Assembly (NCBI GenBank): GCA_002408465.1
Contig: DHSM01000004.1
Location: forward strand, 1-64,000
Origin: Firmicutes bacterium UBA5286
Lineage (GTDB): Bacteria; Bacillota; Proteinivoracia; UBA4975
Length of the DNA: 64,000 nucleotides
Reading direction: 5' to 3'
Shown here: positions 26,390 to 35,416 of the stretch, piece after piece
Numbering within the stretch: the stretch's first letter is position 1
Layout of the letters: each line of letters begins with the position of its first letter
Translations under genes and position numbers: made by a program
The notes under the pieces: generated by a model
Told to the model about the DNA's origin: nothing
What the model saw: only the letters and a program-made list of their open reading frames with translations
The model's database searches: none

Positions 26390-27349
26390 CTATCCCCTCT
26401 CGGTGCCGGCCAGGATTTCGGCGATGATGGAATCAGGGCTGATGCCGCTGCCCTGAGCTTCGAAGTTCAGGAAAAGGCGGTGGCGCAGGGCAGGCAAACT
26501 GACCTTTTCGATGTCGGCAAAGCTCACATTATAGCGGCCTTCCAGCAGCGCCTTTACCCGGGCAGCAAGAATAATGCTCTGGATTCCCCGGGGACTGGCC
26601 CCTACCTGGACATACTGTTTGACCATGGGAGTGGCATTGGCATTGCCGGGGTGGGTAGCCACCAGGATCTTCAGGGCAAATTCCAGCACCTTTTCCGCAA
26701 CCGGCACCTCCCGGGCCAGGCGGTTGACCGCCAAAATTTCTGTCCCCGTCATTATCGGCTCAATTTCTGCCTGGCTGACGCCGGTGGTCAGGGTGACGAT
26801 CTCCCGCAGCTCCTCCAGGCTGGGATAGGGCACCAGCACTTTAAAGAGAAAGCGGTCCAGCTGGGCCTCCGGCAAGGGATAGGTCCCTTCCATCTCCAGA
26901 GGGTTTTGGGTGGCAATGACAAAGAAGGGCCGGGGCAGGTCATGGGTCTCGCCAAAGACAGTTACCCTGCCCTCCTGCATACTCTCCAGCAGAGCGCTTT
27001 GGGTTTTTGGCGTCGCCCGGTTGATTTCGTCGGCCAAAACCAGGCTGGCAAAGACCGGGCCCTGGCGGAATTCAAACTCATCCCGGCCCGCCAGAATCAG
27101 ATTGGTGCCGGTAATGTCCGAAGGCATCAGGTCGGGAGTAAACTGAATCCTGTTATAGGAAATGTCAAGAACCTGAGCCAGGGTCCGGGCCAGCAGGGTC
27201 TTGCCCAAACCAGGCACCCCTTCCAGGAGCACATGCCCCCCGGCCAGGAGGGCCGTCAAGGTCAGATCGACAACTTCCCTTTGCCCCACCATGGCCAGGC
27301 CGATTTCTTCTTTGACCCGGCCCAATTTATCTATCAGTTTTAAGTCCAT
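26390..27349 (-). CDS. MoxR-family AAA+ ATPase (second copy)
   Basis: 319 residues. Walker A GVPGLGKT is at 44-51 and Walker B LVLADE at 103-108, with FTPDLMPSD, ATQNPLEMEGTYPLPEAQLDRF and the C-terminal ASPRGIQS. It is clearly paralogous to the copy at 2.7-3.6 kb but more distant than a recent duplicate. Its ATG directly follows the stop of the Gly/Ser/Gln-rich membrane protein gene. Part of the long minus-strand operon from 32.8 kb. Confidence 0.92.
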   Translation of the reverse strand: MDLKLIDKLGRVKEEIGLAMVGQREVVDLTLTALLAGGHVLLEGVPGLGKTLLARTLAQVLDISYNRIQFTPDLMPSDITGTNLILAGRDEFEFRQGPVFASLVLADEINRATPKTQSALLESMQEGRVTVFGETHDLPRPFFVIATQNPLEMEGTYPLPEAQLDRFLFKVLVPYPSLEELREIVTLTTGVSQAEIEPIMTGTEILAVNRLAREVPVAEKVLEFALKILVATHPGNANATPMVKQYVQVGASPRGIQSIILAARVKALLEGRYNVSFADIEKVSLPALRHRLFLNFEAQGSGISPDSIIAEILAGTERG

Positions 27350-28795
27350 TTACTTGCCCCCTTGCGGCGCAATCGCTTCAAAATAACTGCGCACATAGTC
27401 TGCCAGCGGCCGGGGGACCTGGCTGTGGCTCAGTTTGCTCAGAGCCTGACGACGGTAGCCGCTGAAGAAATCAGTATAATCGTCTGCCAGGCCGGGATTG
27501 TTGGGCAGCAGTTCCCGCAGGGTATACTCTCCTGCTTCCCCCTGGCCGCCAAGAATCACTTCCCCCGCTCCGGGAATGTATACATACTGGCTGGGTGAGG
27601 GGGCGGCGCTGCCTGTGCCGGCCCCTTGGCCGCCGGAGCCTTGTCCTTGACCGCTGCCGGAGCCCTGGCCTTCACCACTGCCAGAGCCCTGGCCTTCACC
27701 GTTTCCGGAGCTCTGGCCTTCGCCGTTTCCCTCACCCTGGCCTTCGCCGCTGCCGGGCTGCTCAGAATTGCCTGAGCCGCTGCCCTGATTACCAGGCCTG
27801 TTTTCTGCCAGGCCGGCGGCCTGGGCGGCAGTGTTCAAGCTCTCCCGGAAGGCTGCCGGCTCCAATTGGGCCAGCTGTTCCTGGACTTGCTGCCATTGGC
27901 CCGCTGCCGCCTCGCTGGGGTTTTCCGCCAACTCCCGGAGAGTTTCGGCAAGACTCATATTTTGAGGCAGGGCCTGGGCCAGGTTGTTCAGAGCTTCTGC
28001 CAGCTCCGCAGCAAATTCCGGATCTGCCGCGGCCTGGGCCAACTCCTCTGCCGACATATTCATAGCTTCCAGCAGTTCTGCCAAAGCGGACTCCACTGCT
28101 TCCGCCTGTTCGCCGCAGGCCTCCAGCAGTTCCTGGGCCTCCCGCAGCAAAGTTTCCAATTCATCTGGTTCGGTAAGCTTAAGGGCTTCTTCCTTTAGCG
28201 CCTCCAGTTCTGCGGCCAGTTCTTCCCCCAGGGGGTTCTCTGGCAGCTGTTGGATGATCTCCTCGATCTTTTCCGCCGCCTCTGCCTGCTGTTCCTGAAG
28301 TTCCCGTTTCTGGGCAAGAGACTGGGCCAGGCGAGGCGTGAAGACAATTGACAAAATGAGGATTATAGCTGCCGCCCCTGTCAGCAGCGCCGGCGGGATA
28401 AAACATTTTTTGTCCGGCCGGTATTTTGGCTGGCGTCGGGAAAAGAAAGTCTTGGTTTCCCGGCGCAGCTCCTGGAGAATGACTCCCTTGCCCCCGCTGT
28501 TTTCCACCAGGGTCTGAACCCGTTCCTGGCTGTCCAAATCCCTGTCCAGACGGCGGGCAATTTCCACATCCCCCGGCAGGGTCCGCCAGATTGCCGCCAC
28601 TCCCGCCCCCGCCGCCATCAGGGCAGCGGGCAGCCGCCAGGGCAAAAGCCAGGGAAAGGGCGCAGCGAGAAAGGTCAGGAGGGCAAAGATCAGCATGGCT
28701 GCAGCCCCTGCAAAAAGCAATCCCGCCAGCCAATATTCAATTCGGCACCGGCGCCGGACCTTCTTAAGCATTCTTAGTTCCTGAGGCCAGGGCAT
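27350..28795 (-). CDS. Membrane protein with coiled-coil and Gly/Ser/Gln/Glu-rich repeats
   Basis: 481 residues. Two N-terminal membrane helices (about 22-45 and 52-68) and a third near 135-155. A long Glu/Ala/Leu-rich helical region with coiled-coil character covers about 160-330. A low-complexity segment of repeated GEGQGSGS/GNGEGQ units covers about 335-395. The C-terminal domain has LRELLPNNPGLADDYTDFFSGYRRQALSKLS. The overall plan resembles DUF4175-type proteins of MoxR/vWA clusters, which I name with low certainty. Start supported by GGGGGTAAGATT-ATG. Confidence 0.75.
   Translation of the reverse strand: MPWPQELRMLKKVRRRCRIEYWLAGLLFAGAAAMLIFALLTFLAAPFPWLLPWRLPAALMAAGAGVAAIWRTLPGDVEIARRLDRDLDSQERVQTLVENSGGKGVILQELRRETKTFFSRRQPKYRPDKKCFIPPALLTGAAAIILILSIVFTPRLAQSLAQKRELQEQQAEAAEKIEEIIQQLPENPLGEELAAELEALKEEALKLTEPDELETLLREAQELLEACGEQAEAVESALAELLEAMNMSAEELAQAAADPEFAAELAEALNNLAQALPQNMSLAETLRELAENPSEAAAGQWQQVQEQLAQLEPAAFRESLNTAAQAAGLAENRPGNQGSGSGNSEQPGSGEGQGEGNGEGQSSGNGEGQGSGSGEGQGSGSGQGQGSGGQGAGTGSAAPSPSQYVYIPGAGEVILGGQGEAGEYTLRELLPNNPGLADDYTDFFSGYRRQALSKLSHSQVPRPLADYVRSYFEAIAPQGGK
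27640..27800 (-). repeat. Coding tandem repeats (Gly-Ser-Glu-Gln units)
   Basis: Irregular 12-30 bp repeats of CCTTCACCGTTTCCGGAGC-like units on the plus strand, encoding the low-complexity linker of the membrane protein. Such repeats can change copy number by slippage. Confidence 0.6.
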
Positions 28796-28820
28796 AATCT
28801 TACCCCCGTTTCATTCGAAA

Positions 28821-29672
28821 TTAACCTTTGCGTTTTCCCCCTTTAAGGGGATTGACCGCCCGGGTAGCCACCCAGAGGCTTAAGGCCGCCAAGGCTCCCT
28901 GCACCAGCAGAGCCAGATGCCATAGCTGCAAACCTCTTTGTCCCCAGTTGGTGTTCAGCATATAAATTACATCCCGAAAAAAGTCGGGATAGAGCCATCC
29001 CAGAAGACTCATGGGATTTATGGTCAGAATCAGGAAGAGAGGGGTGCTGCTTTGTGATTGCACAGTAATTGCTGAAAGCAAAGTGAAAATTAGGGATGAG
29101 CCCCCCAGCAAAAAGAGAATGAGGGCATAGGAAGCCACAATCGCCGCCACCGTCCGCCGGAACAGGGCAGAAAACATCAGCGACCAACAACCTGCAAGCA
29201 GCGCTACTGTCAGGATGATAACAAAGAGTTTCAGCACTTCCAGGGGCGAAACCCCGCCCAAAAGAAAGACAAATCCATACAGGGGCAAGCTGGCGAAAAT
29301 AAACAGGATTACGGCGCTGAGGGCGGCGGCCAGCTTGCCGGTGACTATGCGAAAGGGCGTCAACTGGGTGCAGGTCAGCAAGTCAATGGTCTGGCGCTCT
29401 TTTTCGCCGCTGATGGCATTGCCTGCCAGGGCCGGAACCAGAAAAATTACAAGGATAAATTGAGCAACTGAAAGGAAGGAAAACAAATTGCGGCCTATTT
29501 CAGCCAGTGTGCTGTAGCCCCCTGAAAGCATGTAAAAGTTCGTAAGGAAGAAGAGGACGGCAAAACCGCCCAACCCCAGCAAGTACAGGGAAACCATGCC
29601 AAAGGTGCGCCAATTGCGCATACGGATCCGCAGTTCTTTGGCCAGGAGGGGGTTAATTTTGAGCTTTTGCAT
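28821..29672 (-). CDS. ABC-2 type permease
   Basis: 283 residues with six hydrophobic helices. The N-terminal PLLAKELRIRMRNWRTFG and AISGEKERQTIDLLTCTQLTPF are typical of the ABC-2/GldF-like permeases that pair with an ATPase of the CcmA/NatA type. It overlaps the ATPase gene end by 20 bp; GGAGGTGG precedes the ATG. In GldF/G-like systems the substrate is often an envelope component. Substrate unknown here. Confidence 0.85.
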   Translation of the reverse strand: MQKLKINPLLAKELRIRMRNWRTFGMVSLYLLGLGGFAVLFFLTNFYMLSGGYSTLAEIGRNLFSFLSVAQFILVIFLVPALAGNAISGEKERQTIDLLTCTQLTPFRIVTGKLAAALSAVILFIFASLPLYGFVFLLGGVSPLEVLKLFVIILTVALLAGCWSLMFSALFRRTVAAIVASYALILFLLGGSSLIFTLLSAITVQSQSSTPLFLILTINPMSLLGWLYPDFFRDVIYMLNTNWGQRGLQLWHLALLVQGALAALSLWVATRAVNPLKGGKRKG

Positions 29673-30594
29673 CTTTTTCCACCTCCGTTATCTCCATGAA
29701 AATCTGTTCCAGATTACCCCTGCTGGGGGTAAATTCAAAGAGGGTAAAGCGGGCAGCCATCTCCCGCAGGAGGCCGGCCTGAGCCAGGCGATCGCCGGAA
29801 AATACCGCTTCCAGGCCTCCCGTATTAACCAAGGCGACATCCCTCACTCCCTGCTGTTCCAGCAGCCACAGTTTCGCCTCTTCCAGGCGGTCGGCCACGG
29901 CGATGGAAAGGAGGGAATCCCCCTCGACCCGGGCCAGGACCTCGCTGACGGGAGCGCTTAGGGCCAGGAGGCCGTTGTTGATAATGCCCACATGGGTGCA
30001 GAGCTGGGACAGCTCCGCCAGGATATGGGAGCTGATGATGATGGTCTTGCCCATGTTCTGCAGCTCTTTGAGGATGTTGCGCAATTCCACCCGGGCCCGG
30101 GGATCAAGGCCGGAGGCGGGTTCATCCAGCAGAAGGACTTCCGGCCGATGAACCAGGGCTCTAGCCAGACACAACCGCTGTTTCATGCCCCGGGACAGGT
30201 TGTTGACATAAGACTGCCGTTTGTCGCTGAGGCCGACAAGCTCCAAGAGACTGGGGATATCCCGGCGCAGGTCGCCAAGGGTGCGGCCGGAAGCTTCCCC
30301 GTAAAACTCCAAATACTCATCTACCTTGAGATCGTTGTAGACCCCGAAAAAGTCCGGCATGTAGCCGATAAGCTTGCGGGTATGCAAGGGGTTGACAAAA
30401 GCCTGGACCCCGCCGATGGTGATTTCACCGCTTGTCGGGGCCAGCAGGGTGGCCAACATCCGCAAGGTAGTTGTCTTGCCCGCTCCGTTAGGACCAACAA
30501 AACCATAGATATTGCCCCGCTCAACCGCAAAACTGATTCCCTGGACGGCGGCAAATTTGCCGTAGTACTTGGTGAGATTGCTTACCCTAATCAT
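29653..30594 (-). CDS. ABC transporter ATP-binding protein
   Basis: 313 residues. Walker A GPNGAGKT is at 34-41, the Q-loop region is GYMPDFFGVYNDL, the signature is LSRGMKQRLCLARAL, Walker B is VLLLDEPASGLD and the switch His is in ISSHILAEL. The CcmA-like C-terminal extension of about 90 residues is typical of ATPases for ABC-2 permeases. It overlaps the upstream 757-residue protein gene by 8 bp and the permease gene by 20 bp. Confidence 0.93.
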   Translation of the reverse strand: MIRVSNLTKYYGKFAAVQGISFAVERGNIYGFVGPNGAGKTTTLRMLATLLAPTSGEITIGGVQAFVNPLHTRKLIGYMPDFFGVYNDLKVDEYLEFYGEASGRTLGDLRRDIPSLLELVGLSDKRQSYVNNLSRGMKQRLCLARALVHRPEVLLLDEPASGLDPRARVELRNILKELQNMGKTIIISSHILAELSQLCTHVGIINNGLLALSAPVSEVLARVEGDSLLSIAVADRLEEAKLWLLEQQGVRDVALVNTGGLEAVFSGDRLAQAGLLREMAARFTLFEFTPSRGNLEQIFMEITEVEKDAKAQN

Positions 30595-32830
30595 TGATCC
30601 TGCCCCCAGTTACTGAAATATCCATCCCGTCCAGGCTAAAACCTAAATCGCCGCTATAGTTTATGCGCACTGTCAGGTGATTTTCATTAACCAAGTCCCC
30701 AGGGTTTTCCAGGAGGATAGACCTGGTTTGCTTAAATAAGTTGTCCAAGCTGCCAAGCTCCTGCCACATATTGCTTTCAAAATTGTAGACAAGTACTGTG
30801 CCCTTGGCTTCTCCCCAGACGGAATCCAGATTGAGGCGATATTCCCCTTGAGAAAAATCAATATTTTCCGGCAGGGAAAAGACTAAATCCACATTTGCCT
30901 CTTCGTTGCTGTAGAAATGGTAATCCCTGGGGGAGTAATAATCCGTTTGGGAACCCAACACCACCGGGGTCAATATCCCCCGTGGAATGTCCAGGGAACC
31001 GGCCGCAAAGAAATCCCTTGTTTCAATTGTCTGCACCCAGATGTCCAAGGCCACCTTCTTGTTTGCTCCTGCTACAGAAAAGGGGCCGGAATCCCCAAAC
31101 CCAAGGAAACACACAGGGTTATTGGGTAAATAATAGGAAAAATCATACCAGCCGGGAAATGGCCTGCTTGAGGGGTTGTACCGGGATAAAATGCTCTGAA
31201 AATCCGGCTGCATTATTGCTTTGGACGTCTTGCTCTCTCCTGCTGCCAAAGCTCCAAATTCAAACCATTCTTTTCCCATTTTAATAAAGCCGGCGAAAAA
31301 GTCCTGTCCGCTATTATTGGTAACCTTCGCTTCCGCGCTCTTTAGAGATGGATTAAAACTCGCTTCTATTTGCACCGAGCCAGGCAAGTCCAGAACCCCG
31401 GCGCCATAAAATTTCTGCACCGACCACAGGGGCGGTTTTTTCAAAGCCAATACCTGCTGGCCGCCGTCAAGTCTGGACACTATCTCCCCGCTAAGAGGGG
31501 CCAAGTAGGCCTCGGAACTGAGGGTCATGTCCCGGGAACGGGGAATAAAGACGCCGCTGAAACTCTGGATATTTGCCTTGTTATTAGAATACTGCTCAAT
31601 TAGGTTGACCTGATAAAGGATTTGGTCACTGCCCCGTCCCAGGCGGCCATAGGCAAAGGCGCCGGCGGTAAGGAGCAGAGCCACTGCCGGAATTACAAAC
31701 CAAGCCCATTCTCGCCGGTCAATTTTCCGCAGCGCCAGCCAGTTCACCGGTCCTACCAGGATAATGTACCCCAGGAGCAGCAGAAAAAGCTTGCCTGGCG
31801 AAAGAGCTGATGCCAGACTGTCTTGGGAAATGCTGTTAAAAAGCTGGCTAACAAAATTATAGTCAACAGAGTGTGCCTTCACTACAGGCCTGAGCAAGAA
31901 GACTTTCTGCCAGAAGGCCTCAGAATTGGCAGGGTTAAGCAAGGGTGCCGCCTCCAAATCCAAGGCTGACCAGAGGACAGTGCCCTCCCCTACTTTCTTG
32001 GCTGCCAGCAAGGGCTTATCCCCGGCAGCAAGCAGCACCTGGCCTTGAACCTCGCCGGCAGCTATGGTATATTCACCTTCCTCGAGAGAAGGAAGGCCCA
32101 GTGGGACTAAGTCCCCAGCGGCAATTGTCTCCACCCCCTGAATGCGGACGGGAAGGATATCCGGGGACAGAAGAGCTGCCGACTGTTGCCAGCTGCTGCC
32201 GCCGCCTACCACCAGCATGCCGCCGGCTTCCAGCCAGCGCCGCAGATTGGCAGCCTGATGGGGATTGAGAGATACAGAACCGGGATTGCTGAGGACAATT
32301 GCCCTGAAATTTTGCGCAAACTGCAAATTATCCAGGCTTTCAGGATTCATTCCCGCCACAGATAAGTAATCCAGGACATTGCCAATGCGCTTGAACTCCC
32401 CAGCCTGCTTGCCCATTACCCCCACAAATATGGAGGAGGTCTTTCTTGACCCGGTGGTTAAATTAACTTTGCTTATAGTCCTTCCCCGCTGGTCCCGAAG
32501 ATAGATCTTAAGAGCAGTAACATTGGAGTAATCCCGTTGAATATAGGCCAGGGGCGGCAGGTAAAACACCAGGGAACCGGTCTTGCCCGCTTCGACAAAC
32601 ACATCTCGAACATATTCCCCCCCCAGCTCCACTACAACGCTGCCCTGAAAATCCTTGTCACTGTTGTTCGGCACACGCACTTCCACCCGGTTCCAGGCAT
32701 CGGGAAACAATTGATCTCCGAATAAAAGTCCGACAACGTAGATATCCTTTTCAGCCCGGGCAGACCCCGGCAGCAGCGCAAGCAGCGCTGCCGCCGCCAG
32801 GGCTAGGGCCAGGCCTTTCTTTAACTTCAA
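30587..32830 (-). CDS. Secreted/membrane protein of the ABC-MoxR operon, unknown function
   Basis: About 747 residues from a TTG at 32830, eight bases after a G-rich ribosome site; the upstream in-frame codons are less likely. A clear signal peptide (KKGLALALAAAALLALLPGSARA) is followed by an extracytoplasmic beta-rich domain, two membrane helices near 355-410 (LLLLGYIILVGPVNWLALRK and WAWFVIPAVALLLTAG) and a second outer domain. It is the first gene of the operon that goes on to ABC ATPase, permease, coiled-coil protein, MoxR and DUF58. I recognise no named domain beyond the general plan. Confidence 0.8.
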   Translation of the reverse strand: MKLKKGLALALAAAALLALLPGSARAEKDIYVVGLLFGDQLFPDAWNRVEVRVPNNSDKDFQGSVVVELGGEYVRDVFVEAGKTGSLVFYLPPLAYIQRDYSNVTALKIYLRDQRGRTISKVNLTTGSRKTSSIFVGVMGKQAGEFKRIGNVLDYLSVAGMNPESLDNLQFAQNFRAIVLSNPGSVSLNPHQAANLRRWLEAGGMLVVGGGSSWQQSAALLSPDILPVRIQGVETIAAGDLVPLGLPSLEEGEYTIAAGEVQGQVLLAAGDKPLLAAKKVGEGTVLWSALDLEAAPLLNPANSEAFWQKVFLLRPVVKAHSVDYNFVSQLFNSISQDSLASALSPGKLFLLLLGYIILVGPVNWLALRKIDRREWAWFVIPAVALLLTAGAFAYGRLGRGSDQILYQVNLIEQYSNNKANIQSFSGVFIPRSRDMTLSSEAYLAPLSGEIVSRLDGGQQVLALKKPPLWSVQKFYGAGVLDLPGSVQIEASFNPSLKSAEAKVTNNSGQDFFAGFIKMGKEWFEFGALAAGESKTSKAIMQPDFQSILSRYNPSSRPFPGWYDFSYYLPNNPVCFLGFGDSGPFSVAGANKKVALDIWVQTIETRDFFAAGSLDIPRGILTPVVLGSQTDYYSPRDYHFYSNEEANVDLVFSLPENIDFSQGEYRLNLDSVWGEAKGTVLVYNFESNMWQELGSLDNLFKQTRSILLENPGDLVNENHLTVRINYSGDLGFSLDGMDISVTGGRIND

Positions 32831-32992
32831 TTTACATTCCCCCCCCAGCCAAAGGAGCAAACGGGGACAGTTCTCTTTGGCTGCTTTTTAGGAAAATCCC
32901 CCTAAATAGCAAAACAGCCCGGATACAGGTATGCGTAAAGCTGGCGCAAGAACTAGTATACCGGGTTTCCAGGAGTTTACCCTTCTTACTGT

Positions 32993-33022
32993 ATTATACC
33001 GAAGGGGGCAAATAGGTGTCAA
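32993..33022 (-). promoter_or_regulatory. Strong sigma-A promoter of the ABC-MoxR operon
   Basis: TTGACA (33017-33022), 18 bases, TATAAT (32993-32998) on the minus strand: both boxes match consensus exactly. It implies a leader of about 155 nt before the TTG at 32830. The leader can fold: CCCGG-ATAC (about 32917-32925) pairs with GTATACCGGG, and an AGCCAAAG/CTTTGGCT hairpin lies just before the ribosome site. Confidence 0.85.
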
Positions 33023-33031
33023 TAAAACAGC

Positions 33032-33808
33032 TTAACTGGGACAGAAGGAACCGTCCTCGCTGTCCCAAACGGCGCGGACGGGTGTGGCAGACTTCACTGC
33101 CGCCATCACTACCCGCTGGACGCCCTTTTTCGTTAGCAAGAGTTTGCCAACTTCCCTGGCTGCCTCCTCCCTTGCAGGAGTATCTGCCTGATTGAGCAGG
33201 AGCATAACCGGATTTATGCCAAGGAATCGGCCGTAGCTCAGGGGATGGCAGAGGACCTTTGCTGCCAGGCCGGGAGTAATCACCGCCCCGGGTTCAAGTC
33301 CCAGGTAGCGGCAGGCCAGCTGCCAGCGATGGGTAGTTTGCTCGCCCAGTTCTTGTCCCAAGGCGGACATGCCCAGCACTGGCACTACCAGGGTATCCCG
33401 GGAGCAAATTATCGGCTCATTAGCTCCGGGAAACTTCAAGGGCAGTCCCCTGGAGCCGTCGGCCTCGATGATTATGGCGTCTGCCTGGGCCAGAGCTGTC
33501 AGCTCCTGAAGCTGAGGACAGGAAAGGCCTACTACCTTGCCCCCCCTCAGCTCCGCCCCCACCAAGACTTGATTGCTCTCAGCCAGGATTTCTGCCGCCC
33601 GCCGGCCGATTCCCCCCGACTGGCATGCCAGCAATAGAGGTATTTCAGAGGGAGGCGGGTACATTTTGGCAGTGGTTGTGAGAATGACCTTTTTGCCCTC
33701 TGCGGCCAGTTCCCGACCCAGGAGAAACAAGCTGGCAGTCTTGCCGCCGGCCCCCGCCAGGGCCACCACCCGGTGGCGGGCCAAATCTAACGCCTGGGAG
33801 AGCTTCAT
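33032..33808 (-). CDS. yqeC: YqeC, selenium-dependent molybdenum hydroxylase maturation
   Basis: 258 residues. The P-loop ALAGAGGKT is near residues 16-24, followed by VILTTTAKM, which is typical of YqeC. YqeC is known from comparative genomics as a marker of selenium-dependent molybdenum hydroxylases, where it is thought to help insert labile selenium. It overlaps yqeB by 4 bp (ATGA). The last residues (WDSEDGSFCPS) are encoded by a copy of the dispersed GGGACA...GTCCC palindrome, so the native C-terminus was probably altered. Confidence 0.88.
   Translation of the reverse strand: MKLSQALDLARHRVVALAGAGGKTASLFLLGRELAAEGKKVILTTTAKMYPPPSEIPLLLACQSGGIGRRAAEILAESNQVLVGAELRGGKVVGLSCPQLQELTALAQADAIIIEADGSRGLPLKFPGANEPIICSRDTLVVPVLGMSALGQELGEQTTHRWQLACRYLGLEPGAVITPGLAAKVLCHPLSYGRFLGINPVMLLLNQADTPAREEAAREVGKLLLTKKGVQRVVMAAVKSATPVRAVWDSEDGSFCPS
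33038..33066. repeat. Dispersed palindromic repeat inside the yqeC 3' end
   Basis: GGGACAG...CTGTCCC with central AGGAACCGTCCTCG. Closely related to the copy at 61017-61045 (GGGACA-x-AAAGAACCGTCC...). It supplies the last coding triplets of yqeC. Confidence 0.65.
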
Positions 33809-34605
33809 CGGTCAACACCGCCCTCCAAATTGAGCAGGGCTTCCAGCACTCCGCCGCCAATGGCCCGGGCTTTTTCGGAGATTGTGAAGCAGTATTCCCG
33901 GATGCCCCGGGGATCAATATCTCCCAGCTTGGTGCCGGCCTCAACTGAAGTTCCCCCCATCAGCAGTCCCCGGACTACGCCGCTTAACGGGACAGGGATT
34001 GGACGGCCATCAATTGCGCCGAATCTGTCGCCTTTAGCGACTAAATCGCCAATCGCCAAACTTGAGCTGAATATTCCCGGAGCGGAGCTTTTCAGCACCC
34101 GTTCCTCCCTATATCCCCCGATGTCCCCGGGATTGCCGGTATTGGCCTGGGCGGCGCCTGTATACAACACCCGGCCCAAGTCATGGCCCCGGTTGGTCTC
34201 GATGACGGCGTGGGCATCCACACCAGCAATAAAGCCAGGGCCCAGGCCGATGACCACCTTCGCCTCATCTATTTTTGTTCCCAGATTTTCCTTGGCCAAC
34301 CTGGCATCCACCAGGGCGGCAGGCGGCAAAGCTGTAAGATCCTTACATGCAATTTCTTTCGTCAGAACTGCTATTTTTCCCTGGCGGCAAAGGGCCAGGG
34401 CTTCGGCCAGGGTGCACGCGTGCACAGCAACAATTCCTTCCACCTCAGCGCTGCCGTCATAGACAGCCTGGGCAAAGGCAACCCCCCGGCGCACTGCCAG
34501 GGGTCGGGGCAGCTCCGTCATTATTATGCGGTAACCCACGGCATGCAGGCGATGGGCTGTCCCCGAGGCCATTTCCCCTGCTCCCCGGATAACTACTAAT
34601 CTCAT
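33805..34605 (-). CDS. yqeB: YqeB, selenium-dependent molybdenum hydroxylase maturation
   Basis: 266 residues. The N-terminal Rossmann motif VVIRGAGEMASGTAHRL and the central VIGLGPGF and GRVLYTGAAQANTGNPG are typical of YqeB (EF2563-type) proteins. With YqeC and MocA it marks the selenium-dependent molybdenum hydroxylase system, such as xanthine dehydrogenase or purine hydroxylase with labile selenium. Middle gene of mocA-yqeB-yqeC, with 4-bp overlaps on each side. The hydroxylase subunits are not in this window. Confidence 0.9.
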   Translation of the reverse strand: MRLVVIRGAGEMASGTAHRLHAVGYRIIMTELPRPLAVRRGVAFAQAVYDGSAEVEGIVAVHACTLAEALALCRQGKIAVLTKEIACKDLTALPPAALVDARLAKENLGTKIDEAKVVIGLGPGFIAGVDAHAVIETNRGHDLGRVLYTGAAQANTGNPGDIGGYREERVLKSSAPGIFSSSLAIGDLVAKGDRFGAIDGRPIPVPLSGVVRGLLMGGTSVEAGTKLGDIDPRGIREYCFTISEKARAIGGGVLEALLNLEGGVDR

Positions 34606-35219
34606 TTGCTGCCCTCCCCATTCGGCCGATACTTTCTATATTCCGCGGGGTAATCCAGATCTATGTAAATTGAGGGACTGTCCACCTGGCAGCAGACAAC
34701 TAAATCTGAATGACGGCGGAGGAGGTTTCTCAGGCCCCCATCAGCGTCTTTCATGGCGAAAATCTCAGGCAGATATTTTTTGCTGACAAAGACTGGATGC
34801 CCCCTGCGTCCCCGGCAGACCGGAACAAGAAAATCCGGACAGTTCTGCCGCCACTGCCGAACCAGAGAAGCCACCAAGTCTTGCACCAGCAAAGGCTGAT
34901 CCCCCAGAAAGAGAGCGAAGCCCTCGGAAGCAGGGGGCAAAGCGGCAATCCCCGCTTGGATGGAGGAGAGCATGCCCCGCTGATAATCCCAATTGTCGAC
35001 TATAACCAGCCGGGGATCGGCAATTGCTTCCAAAACCGGAACCACCTTTTCCCTGCCCGTCCCCAGCACCACCCGCACTTCATCATCAATTTCCGGGCAG
35101 GCAAGCACAGTCCTGACCACAGTTTCCAGGATTGTCTTCTCCCCCTGCCAGGGCAGCAGCTGCTTGAGCCTGCCCATGCGCCTGGCGCTGCCGGCGGCCA
35201 GTATGACAGCAGTCAGCAT
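34602..35219 (-). CDS. mocA: MocA-like molybdenum cofactor nucleotidyltransferase
   Basis: 205 residues from the ATG at 35219, with GGAGGGG eight bases upstream. The NTP-transferase motif VILAAGSARRMGRLKQLLPW is at the N-terminus, followed by LFLGDQPLL and RGRRGHPVF. E. coli MocA makes molybdopterin cytosine dinucleotide, the cofactor form used by the xanthine oxidase family; this fits the neighbours yqeB and yqeC. First gene of the three-gene operon. Confidence 0.88.
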   Translation of the reverse strand: MLTAVILAAGSARRMGRLKQLLPWQGEKTILETVVRTVLACPEIDDEVRVVLGTGREKVVPVLEAIADPRLVIVDNWDYQRGMLSSIQAGIAALPPASEGFALFLGDQPLLVQDLVASLVRQWRQNCPDFLVPVCRGRRGHPVFVSKKYLPEIFAMKDADGGLRNLLRRHSDLVVCCQVDSPSIYIDLDYPAEYRKYRPNGEGSK

Positions 35220-35388
35220 TCCGTCCCCTCCTTTGGCCTGTAGCACCCTTTGCCCGACAATTTCTTCATCGGCTGGGAAAACCCTGCCTAATGCCAGAAA
35301 TAAAAAAACTTACTAATTTCTTGCCGGTCAATAGGCCCCTTGCAATTAATAAGTTTAAGCTGTTTGTTAATATATTTAAGAGTGCCCC

Positions 35389-35416
35389 TTGACACATCGG
35401 AAATATCTGATATTAT
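35389..35416 (+). promoter_or_regulatory. Promoter of the ABC exporter genes
   Basis: TTGACA (35389-35394), 16 bases, TATTAT (35411-35416). AGAGGAGG lies 9-16 bases before the ATG at 35447. Confidence 0.75.

Noticed and set aside
26288..27343. 351-codon plus-strand frame opposite DUF58/MoxR
   Set aside because: Same reason: antisense shadow spanning two clear genes.
27640..27800. CRISPR-like short repeats
   Set aside because: Repeat units are irregular, in frame and coding (Gly/Ser/Glu/Gln); there are no unique spacers and no cas genes.
27595..28065. Arg/Pro/Cys-rich plus-strand frame
   Set aside because: Antisense of the Gly/Ser/Gln repeat region; low-complexity artefact.
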